Assembly: GCA_017881545.1 (NCBI GenBank)
Contig: JADGQU010000002.1
Span: 1-40,562, forward strand
From: Gemmatimonadaceae bacterium
GTDB taxonomy: Bacteria; Gemmatimonadota; Gemmatimonadetes; Gemmatimonadales; Gemmatimonadaceae
Direction of reading: 5' to 3'
DNA length: 40,562 bases
Position 1 is the stretch's first letter. Each line of letters opens with the position of its first letter. Under the pieces are notes generated by a model. It saw only the letters and a program-made list of their open reading frames with translations. It did not search any database and was not told the origin of the DNA. This document shows, one piece after another, positions 8,921 to 16,265 of this stretch. The translations under genes were made by a program, and so were the position numbers.

Positions 8921-9748
8921 ATGAGCTCCCTCCCTCCAGACGAAAGCACCACCTGCTCCTCCTGTGGCGCAGCAGCGAATGGCCGGTACTGCGCTAGCTG
9001 TGGCGCCCCACTGGCGGGTGCGACCTGTGCCTCCTGCTCCGCTGACCTGAGTCCCGGCGCCAAGTTCTGTCACCGCTGCGGGACGCCAGTCGGAGCGGCT
9101 GCTGCCAAACCTGAACCGAGAACGAATGTGCTTCCGTGGGTCGTCGCGGCTCTCGCGTTCCTGGCACTCTTCGCCCTGGCTGCCGGTCGTGGCTTCAATG
9201 CCCGTCGTGGAAGCACCGTTGACGGTTCGGTTAATGCGTTGCCACAGGCTGGACTCGACGATCGCGGGCCTCCAGCCGACGATCAATCCGCTGCAGTTCG
9301 CGCCCCCGACATCTCGAGCCTGTCGCCGCAGGAGCGCGCCGACCGCCTCTATAACCGTGTTATGCTGCTCGCCACCCAAGGGAAGATCGACAGCGTCCAG
9401 TTCTTCGCACCGATGGCCCTTCAGGCGTACCTAATGCTCGCGCCTCTTAACACGGATCAACGCTACGACATGGGTCGCATCGGCGAGGTCGCGGGAGCGA
9501 TTCCACTGGCGAAAGCTCAGGCGGACACCATCCTGCGCGAGAATCCGAATCACCTGCTCGGATTGATCCTGGAGGCGCGTCTTGCCACTCTCGCTCGCGA
9601 CACCGCCCAGCTCCATTCCTACGAGCGAAGGCTCATCGCTGCGCAGAAAGCCGAGCTCGCAAAAAAACGCGATGAGTATGTGCGACACGCGGATGATATC
9701 TCGAACGCCGTCTCTCAGGCGCGGAAAAGCCTGGGAATCAAATCATGA
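8921..9748 (+). CDS. Double zinc-ribbon membrane protein
   Basis: CSSCGAAANGRYCASCGAPLAGATCASCSADLSPGAKFCHRCGTP followed by TM VLPWVVAALAFLALFALAAG. Confidence 0.8.
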   Translation: MSSLPPDESTTCSSCGAAANGRYCASCGAPLAGATCASCSADLSPGAKFCHRCGTPVGAAAAKPEPRTNVLPWVVAALAFLALFALAAGRGFNARRGSTVDGSVNALPQAGLDDRGPPADDQSAAVRAPDISSLSPQERADRLYNRVMLLATQGKIDSVQFFAPMALQAYLMLAPLNTDQRYDMGRIGEVAGAIPLAKAQADTILRENPNHLLGLILEARLATLARDTAQLHSYERRLIAAQKAELAKKRDEYVRHADDISNAVSQARKSLGIKS

Positions 9749-10587
9749 CCTCACCCAGCACGATCCATCTCGCCCACAGCCCCGATTCGGACGATGCGTT
9801 CATGTTCTACGCGCTCGCCGACGGACACATCGATACGCAGGGAATCAGCTACGTCCATGAGCTCCAGGACATCGAAACGCTGAACAGTCGCGCGCGGCGT
9901 GGAGAGCTCGACGTGACCGCGGTCTCGATTCACGCCTACGCGTATCTGTCGGAATTGTACGCCCTGCTACCCCACGGCGCATCGATGGGCGATGGCTATG
10001 GACCCATGCTCGTGGCCAAAAAGCCGATGACGCCCAAAAAGGTCGCTGGCAAGAGAGTCGCCGTGCCTGGAATGATGACGAGCGCATACCTGGCGCTCAG
10101 GCTTTTTCAGCCGGATTTCATTCCCGTCGTCGTCCCCTTTGATCAGATCGAGCAATCAGTGCTGAGCGGCGACGTGGATGCCGGATTGCTGATCCACGAA
10201 GGACAGCTCACCTACAAGGACGAGGGACTGCACCTCGTCGCCGATATGGGTGCGTGGTGGCTCGAGAAAACGGGCCTGCCACTTCCTCTCGGCGGCAATG
10301 TCATCAGGAAAGACATGCCGCGCGACGTCCAGAGAAAGGTCTCGCGGCACCTTCGCGAGAGCATCGCGTACGGGCTCGATCACCGCAAGAACGCTCTCGA
10401 CCACGCTATGCGTTATGCGCGCGGTCTCGATCGGAGCAAGGCAGACACATTCGTCGGGATGTACGTGAACGACTGGACGCTCGACTACGGCGAGCGCGGC
10501 CGCGCGGCAATCCGGCTCTTCCTCGACGAAGGCGTCAAGTCCGGCGTGATAACACGTCCGGTGACGGTGGAGTTCATTGACGACTGA
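9745..10587 (+). CDS. mqnD: 1,4-dihydroxy-6-naphthoate synthase (futalosine pathway)
   Basis: LAHSPDSDDAFMFYALADGHID...VSIHAYAYLSELYALLPHGASMGDGYGPMLVAK; SBP-like MqnA/MqnD fold. Confidence 0.88.
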   Translation: MTSPSTIHLAHSPDSDDAFMFYALADGHIDTQGISYVHELQDIETLNSRARRGELDVTAVSIHAYAYLSELYALLPHGASMGDGYGPMLVAKKPMTPKKVAGKRVAVPGMMTSAYLALRLFQPDFIPVVVPFDQIEQSVLSGDVDAGLLIHEGQLTYKDEGLHLVADMGAWWLEKTGLPLPLGGNVIRKDMPRDVQRKVSRHLRESIAYGLDHRKNALDHAMRYARGLDRSKADTFVGMYVNDWTLDYGERGRAAIRLFLDEGVKSGVITRPVTVEFIDD

Positions 10588-12676
10588 GCTCGTCGCCGAG
10601 CTCGAGCGACGCGCCGCGAGATTCGCGGCGGTCGCGACCGTGCAACAAGCTATTTCAGCCACCATCTCGCTCAACGAAGCGTACCGCGAGATCTACAAGG
10701 CAGTCGCTTCGGTGGTTGATGCTCCGTGCTTTGCCCTCATGATCGCGGACGCCGTGGGTGAGAAGTTCCACGCGCACTGCATCATCGTCGATTCCAAGGA
10801 GCGCGAGGGAGAGAGCGTCCTCGACTTCCCGAATGGCACAGAGGCGATCGCCAGGGTTTTCCGGACCGGCCTGCCGATCGTCTCCTCCAAGCCGGAGCGA
10901 TGGTGGCAGGGAACGATCTTCCAGGTTGCCTCGAAGCGTGAAGTGAAGAGCGAGATTACTGCGCCGCTCACCTACCGCGACCGGACGGTGGGAGTGATGC
11001 AGGTTCTCTCGTACAAGACGAATGCGTACGACGGACACGATCTGGATCTCATCATGCTGATCGCGCGCCAGGCGGCCGTTGCCATCGAGAATGTGCGACT
11101 CTTCGATGCGCAGCGCAGCGAGCAAAGGCAGACCGAGGCCGCGGCCAAGATCGCGCGCGTGGCCCTGCGCAAGGTGACGGTCGCCAAGGCGAGTCATAAC
11201 ATCCTCGAGATTCTCGATGACGTCGTTCCATCGAGCGGGAAAGCAATCGGCATCATCTCCCCCGATGGCAACACCGTCGTGTGTGTCGCCGCCCGCGGCA
11301 CATGTGAGCAGATGGAAGGCATATCGGGTCCGATCGAGACCAGCTCGGTTCGAGCAGCCTGGGAGACGGAGGGGCCGTCCTTCGTCGAGAATCTCCGCGA
11401 AATATCGTCCCAGCCCCTGCGGGTTCCCGAGGAGCCAGCTATCACGATTCCGCTCATCGCGAGCAGCCGCCGACTCGGAGTCCTGGTCGTGACATCTGCC
11501 ACCGCGCAGATGAAAAGCGGTCCGCACATTGAGGCGTTGTTGCGTCTCGCGCCCGCGGTCGCCCTCGCAATCGATGTGCTGCTCCTCAGCGAAGACGAAC
11601 ATCGAACCCATGCCCGCGAGCGCACACTCGCCGCGGCGCTGGCGACTATGGATCAGCCCGTGCTGATACTCGGCATCGATGCGAAAGTTGAATACGCCAA
11701 CACCGCCGCAATCAAAGAGTATCGCTACGACCCAAATGAAATAGCCGGCCTGTCAGTCGACGATTTCGTCGTTGCTTCGGCTCAGCCTTCACCCCGACAG
11801 ACGATTCCCGCGATCCCGCACGACATACAGCTCTGGACCGGCGAGCACGTTCATCGAAGAAAAGACGGAACCGAGTTCCCGGCTGCCGTGACGCTCAGCC
11901 ACATTCGCGACGGAACCCACAACATCGTCGGGCTGGTGATCGGTATCAGAAATCTCACCGAGGAGCGCAAGGTCGCCGACCACCTCGGGCGGACCGAAAA
12001 ACTCGCCGCCATAGGCGAGCTAGTCGCCGGCGTCGCGCACGAGCTCAACAACCCTCTCACCGGCATCTCGACCTTCGCGCAGCTTCTTCTCGAGGACAAT
12101 CTGGAGGGTGAGCAGTTGGAGTCGGTGAGCCTGATCAAGCGCGAAGCCGATCGGGCGATCGGTGTCATTCGCGATCTCCTCCTCTTCGCTCGCAAGACCG
12201 ACGCGCGCGATGTTCCGGTCGACATCAACACCATCGTCAAGCACACAGTGCGGCTTCGCGCCCTGGCGTCCCGCTCGGCCGGCATCAAGGTTCACATGCG
12301 TCTCGATGATTCGAATCCCCAGGCTCGCGGCGATGAGCAGAAGCTCCAGCAGGTTCTCCTCAACCTTCTCGTCAACGCCGAGTCGGCCATGGAAGGAACG
12401 CAGCTCCGTCACATGTCGCTGACGACTCAGCGCAAGCACGGGATGGTGCAGATCATCCTTTCGGACACTGGACGCGGAATGCCGCCCGCAGTGAGTCAGC
12501 GCGTATTCGAGCCTTTCTTCACCACCAAGCCTCCCGGTGAGGGAACCGGACTGGGCCTCAGCGTGAGCTACGGCATCATTCAGGCACACGAGGGAACGAT
12601 CTCGGTGGAAAGCACTCCCGATGTTGGGACGACGTTCACGATTCTTCTACCGCTCTACAGCGAGACAAAGAAGTGA
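10577..12676 (+). CDS. Hybrid-sensor-type histidine kinase with GAF, GAF, PAS, HisKA and HATPase_c domains
   Basis: GELVAGVAHELNNPLTGISTFAQLLLED (H box), LNLLVNAESAM (N box), DTGRGMPPAV, GEGTGLGLSVSYGI (G box); TTG start overlaps the mqnD stop. Confidence 0.92.
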   Translation: MTTELVAELERRAARFAAVATVQQAISATISLNEAYREIYKAVASVVDAPCFALMIADAVGEKFHAHCIIVDSKEREGESVLDFPNGTEAIARVFRTGLPIVSSKPERWWQGTIFQVASKREVKSEITAPLTYRDRTVGVMQVLSYKTNAYDGHDLDLIMLIARQAAVAIENVRLFDAQRSEQRQTEAAAKIARVALRKVTVAKASHNILEILDDVVPSSGKAIGIISPDGNTVVCVAARGTCEQMEGISGPIETSSVRAAWETEGPSFVENLREISSQPLRVPEEPAITIPLIASSRRLGVLVVTSATAQMKSGPHIEALLRLAPAVALAIDVLLLSEDEHRTHARERTLAAALATMDQPVLILGIDAKVEYANTAAIKEYRYDPNEIAGLSVDDFVVASAQPSPRQTIPAIPHDIQLWTGEHVHRRKDGTEFPAAVTLSHIRDGTHNIVGLVIGIRNLTEERKVADHLGRTEKLAAIGELVAGVAHELNNPLTGISTFAQLLLEDNLEGEQLESVSLIKREADRAIGVIRDLLLFARKTDARDVPVDINTIVKHTVRLRALASRSAGIKVHMRLDDSNPQARGDEQKLQQVLLNLLVNAESAMEGTQLRHMSLTTQRKHGMVQIILSDTGRGMPPAVSQRVFEPFFTTKPPGEGTGLGLSVSYGIIQAHEGTISVESTPDVGTTFTILLPLYSETKK

Positions 12677-13734
12677 CCCGGATTCTCGTTGTCGACGACG
12701 AGGAGACTATCCGCCTCGCGCTCCGCAAATTCCTCCGCTCCCGCGGCTACGAGGTGGAGATCGCCGGCTCTGGTGATCTCGCGCTCCAGATCCTGGAAAA
12801 GGAATCGTTCGCCCTCATGCTCTGCGATGTGCGCATGCCCGGAATGACCGGAGTCCAGATCGTTCCAAAGGCGATCGAACGAGATCCGAACCTGGCGATC
12901 ATCATGTTGACCGCCGTCAATGATGCGGCCACCGCGACGGAAGTTTTGTCTTCCGGCGCGACGGACTATATGATGAAGCCCGTCGAGCTCGCCGACCTCC
13001 AGCAAGCTGTCGATCGCGCGCTCCACAAGCGCTCGGAGCTGATGGAGCAACGCCGCCTCGACAAGCTGATTCGCGAGGAAGTCGCCCTTCGCACCGCCGA
13101 GCTGGAGCGGGAGAAGGAAGCCCTGCGGCTCATGTCCATAAGCATCGCCGAGACTCTTATCAACGCCATGGAAGCGAAGGACCTCTACCTGCGGGGCCAT
13201 TCCCAACGCGTTTCCGAGCTGGCCGGCCAGCTCGCCGAGGAGTTGGGCCTCGAGGAGAATGTGTGCGAGGATCTCAGGGTTGCCGGCCGTCTTCACGACG
13301 TCGGCAAAATCGGAATCAGAGAGGAGATCCTCAACAAACCCGGACGCCTTACCGCCGAGGAGTTCGAGCACGTCAAGCAGCACGTGAGAATCGGGCTCGA
13401 CATCCTGGCACCCCTCAATCACATCAAGCAGCCGCTCAAGTACGTCGAGCACCATCATGAGCGCTGGGACGGCGTCGGGTACCCACTCGGCCTGTCGGGC
13501 GAAGCCATTCCTCTCGGCGCCAGAATCCTTTGCGCGGCCGACACCTTTGATGCTCTTACATCCAAACGCGCCTACCGCGAGCCGCTGGAGCCCATCGCAG
13601 CCCTGAATCACCTCCGCGTCGACGCGGGTAAACAGTTCGACCCGGGTGTTTACGATGCGCTGGTCAACGTCATCACGAGGCGAGTAGCGTCTCAATCCAG
13701 CGAATCGGGCCAGACGCGCAAAGCTGCTCCTTGA
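12673..13734 (+). CDS. Response regulator with HD-GYP domain (cyclic di-GMP phosphodiesterase-like)
   Basis: Receiver ILVVDDEETIRLAL...LMLCDVRMPGMTG; HDVGKIGI, HHERWDGVGYPLGLSGEAIPLGARILCAADTFDALTSKRAYR; ATGA overlap with kinase stop. Confidence 0.95.
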   Translation: MTRILVVDDEETIRLALRKFLRSRGYEVEIAGSGDLALQILEKESFALMLCDVRMPGMTGVQIVPKAIERDPNLAIIMLTAVNDAATATEVLSSGATDYMMKPVELADLQQAVDRALHKRSELMEQRRLDKLIREEVALRTAELEREKEALRLMSISIAETLINAMEAKDLYLRGHSQRVSELAGQLAEELGLEENVCEDLRVAGRLHDVGKIGIREEILNKPGRLTAEEFEHVKQHVRIGLDILAPLNHIKQPLKYVEHHHERWDGVGYPLGLSGEAIPLGARILCAADTFDALTSKRAYREPLEPIAALNHLRVDAGKQFDPGVYDALVNVITRRVASQSSESGQTRKAAP

Positions 13735-13750
13735 CGCCGTGTCACCGGCG

Positions 13751-13790
13751 TTGTATTCGGTTTCCACATGTTGTGTTCGGTTTCCACATC
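13751..13790. repeat. 20-bp tandem direct repeat, two copies
   Basis: TTGTATTCGGTTTCCACATG / TTGTGTTCGGTTTCCACATC, 18/20 identical, ~110 bp upstream of the 13898 gene. Confidence 0.9.
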
Positions 13791-13897
13791 TAGAGAAGCT
13801 TTCGGCGCTAGCGTACAAGGCACGCGACGTGCAGCGGGCGAAACTCAGAAAATTCCGCGCTACCCAGCGCGCGTGCTGACATTCTATGGGAGGACTA

Positions 13898-14674
13898 ATG
13901 CCGAGCGGTGAATCAGTGGAGCCATTGCGTTTCGCGGACGACGACGACCAGGACGATCTCGGTGGCTTCAGTCGCGGCAAGCGTTCCTACGACGATGACG
14001 ACGACGAGGATGGCGGCTGGGCGATCAATGAGGATCATAGCGATCGCCTGTGGGATAGCGCTGAAGACGCGGATGACGACGAAGAGGTCGATTCTGATGC
14101 CACGGTCGTAAGCGAAGGCGAAGAGGATGAAGAGGATGAGGAGGAGGATCTCTTCGGCGGCGGCGCTCCGAGAGGAAGAAGGGGCCGGCCCAAGGGATCC
14201 GGGAAAAAGCAGGAGTCGACCCTTGGCGGTGGTGGAACGGGAGGCCTTGGTGGCGCTTCGGGAAATGCCAGCGGAATGAGCGGCAGCTCGGGGTTTGGTA
14301 GCCCGCCGTCAACCGGGTCCAGCACGGCATTCGGAGCTGGAAACTCGGGAGCGGCCGCGCGGACCAGCACTTTCGGCGGCGGAGCCAGTCCAGCCACCCG
14401 GACGACGGCAGCGTCCGGCTCCGGAAGCCGCGCAGGAGCCGCCAAGACAGCCGGCGGCACCAAGAAGAAAGCAGCCAAGGGCCCCCCCCCGAAGTCCTCA
14501 GGCGGGAAGAAATCAGTCAAAAAGAAGTCCTCAGGAGCGCGGAAGCCGGCCCAGAAAGCCGCCGGACGCAAAGCCGCCCCGAAGGCGGCGGCCCGGAAGG
14601 CTTCCAAGGGTGGGGCCAAGTCGCACGGAAAGAGCGGCGGGAGCCATAAGAGCTCGGGTTCGCGGAAGCGCTAG
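13898..14674 (+). CDS. Charge-segregated, disordered, AT-hook/histone-H1-like protein
   Basis: Acidic N-terminus (DDDDQDD, DDDDDEDGG, GEEDEEDEEEDLFGG), RGRRGRPKGSGKK, Gly/Ser linker, Lys/Ala-rich tail; GGGAGGA Shine-Dalgarno. Confidence 0.75.
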   Translation: MPSGESVEPLRFADDDDQDDLGGFSRGKRSYDDDDDEDGGWAINEDHSDRLWDSAEDADDDEEVDSDATVVSEGEEDEEDEEEDLFGGGAPRGRRGRPKGSGKKQESTLGGGGTGGLGGASGNASGMSGSSGFGSPPSTGSSTAFGAGNSGAAARTSTFGGGASPATRTTAASGSGSRAGAAKTAGGTKKKAAKGPPPKSSGGKKSVKKKSSGARKPAQKAAGRKAAPKAAARKASKGGAKSHGKSGGSHKSSGSRKR

Positions 14675-14713
14675 TAGCAGTAGTTTCCTCCGACCCCATG
14701 CGCAGTGCCCGAG

Positions 14714-14745
14714 GCGCGGTTACTCTCAAGTAACCGCGCTTTTTC
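14714..14745 (+). terminator. Rho-independent terminator
   Basis: GCGCGGTTACT-CTCA-AGTAACCGCGC followed by TTTTTCC. Confidence 0.92.
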
Positions 14746-14768
14746 CTTGACCGACCGAGTGAGGTGTG

Positions 14769-15809
14769 ATGCAGGAGAACGACGAGAGAGAAGGGCCGTG
14801 GCGAAAAATTCTTCTGTCCGGCGGCGCCATCCTTGGCGCGGCGGCTGCCTATAATGCTTTTGCCCGAAAGGGCGTCGACAAGATCACCAACCTGATTGGG
14901 GGCGATGAGGGCGGTTTCGACTGGCGCGACAGACGCGTCGCCTTCACCAAGCGCGGCAAGGGTCCGCCGATTCTGCTGATCCACGGCATTCACGCGGCCG
15001 CGTGGTCGTACGAGTGGAGAAACAACGTCGACGCGCTCGCGCGAACGAATACCGTCTACACGCTGGATCTGCTCGGCTTCGGGATGTCGGAGCGTCCCGC
15101 GATCCGCTACTCGGCGCGTCTCTACATCTCGCTGATCTCCGATTTCGTGAGCAGGGTGATCGACGAGCCCACGGTACTCGTCGCGACTTCGCTCTCGGGT
15201 GCATATGCCATTGTTTTGGCGGCGCGAGACCCGTTGCGTTTCCCCGCCGTGGCTCTCATAGCGCCATCGGGGCTTGTGAGCCTGAACGAGCCCGTAGGCC
15301 TTGGGGGTGAAGCCGGGCGGCTCGTGGTCGATACGCCTATTGCCGGCACCGCCATGTTCAACGCCCTCGTCTCGCGGCCGCAGCTTCGACGCAATCTCAT
15401 TAACGCGTACTCGAACGACTCGCTTGTCACGCACGAGCTGGTTGAGATCTACTACGCGACTTCCCACCAGCGCGGTGCGCGTCACGCGCCAGCCGCATTC
15501 CTCTCCGGCCATCTCAACATCGACGTGCGAAACGCCCTGCGGCGTCTCAGCCAGCCGGCCCTGCTGGTGTGGGGTGAGCAGGGATCGAACGCGCCAGTAG
15601 AGGAATTTCGCGGCTTCCGCGAGATCAAGCGCGATTTCGAGATTTCCGTTTTGTCTCCCGCGGGCGACCTTCCGCACGACGAGCGAGCCGAGGACTTTAA
15701 TGTTATCCTATCCACATGGCTGAATCGCCTGTCGCTCTCCTCCGCGCCCACGCTAAACACGCTCCCTGGAACGCCCGAGGCCTTGCAGCCCACGCGACAG
15801 CTCTTGTAG
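14769..15809 (+). CDS. Alpha/beta hydrolase
   Basis: PPILLIHGIHAAAWSYEWRNNVDAL, YTLDLLGFGMSERP, VLVATSLSGAYAIVLA, QPALLVWGEQGS. Confidence 0.9.
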   Translation: MQENDEREGPWRKILLSGGAILGAAAAYNAFARKGVDKITNLIGGDEGGFDWRDRRVAFTKRGKGPPILLIHGIHAAAWSYEWRNNVDALARTNTVYTLDLLGFGMSERPAIRYSARLYISLISDFVSRVIDEPTVLVATSLSGAYAIVLAARDPLRFPAVALIAPSGLVSLNEPVGLGGEAGRLVVDTPIAGTAMFNALVSRPQLRRNLINAYSNDSLVTHELVEIYYATSHQRGARHAPAAFLSGHLNIDVRNALRRLSQPALLVWGEQGSNAPVEEFRGFREIKRDFEISVLSPAGDLPHDERAEDFNVILSTWLNRLSLSSAPTLNTLPGTPEALQPTRQLL

Positions 15810-16261
15810 ACGCGGCTGGAGTCCGACCAACGAACGCTTCAGCGCGAGCGGCGCCGAGCGCGCGAGCAGTTCGGTTTTACGTAGCGAGTGGATTGCTCGA
15901 TCGGCCCGAGGGCACGGGCACCGGTGCGACATATGGGTACCGGCACCTCCTCCAGCTGCTCTCGATCAAGATCCGGCAGCGCGAGGGGCAAAGCCTCGAC
16001 ACCATCCGGAGCGAGATGCGCGATGTCACCGGTGATGCGCTCGAACGGAAGATCGCAACGTCACTTGCGCCAGCGCTCGATTCCGGCGCATACGAAGCTG
16101 TCTCCCACGACGATGACATTTCGCTTCGCTGGCACCGTCTTCCCGTCGCCGACGGAATCGAGCTTCACGTTCGTGAGGATTCCCCCGCTGCCCGCGAGGA
16201 GGCCGTGATCGCGATGCGTGAGGCAGTGCGCGCGGCGCTCGGCCGCGGCGACATCCGCTGA
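15716..16261 (+). CDS. MerR-like HTH transcriptional regulator
   Basis: SARAVRFYVASGLLDRPEGTGTGATYGYRHLLQLLSIKIRQREGQSLDTI matches MerR wing/recognition layout; overlaps hydrolase by 94 nt. Confidence 0.75.
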   Translation: MAESPVALLRAHAKHAPWNARGLAAHATALVDAAGVRPTNASARAAPSARAVRFYVASGLLDRPEGTGTGATYGYRHLLQLLSIKIRQREGQSLDTIRSEMRDVTGDALERKIATSLAPALDSGAYEAVSHDDDISLRWHRLPVADGIELHVREDSPAAREEAVIAMREAVRAALGRGDIR

Positions 16262-16265
16262 GTTC

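Noticed and set aside
13751-13790. Possible minimal CRISPR-like repeat
   Set aside because: Two adjacent copies with no spacer and no cas genes; tandem regulatory repeat is more plausible.
14035-14619. 194-aa minus-strand Pro/Phe/Ala-rich ORF opposite the disordered protein gene
   Set aside because: Antisense shadow of the GC-rich, repeat-like plus-strand gene; no start signals or family resemblance.
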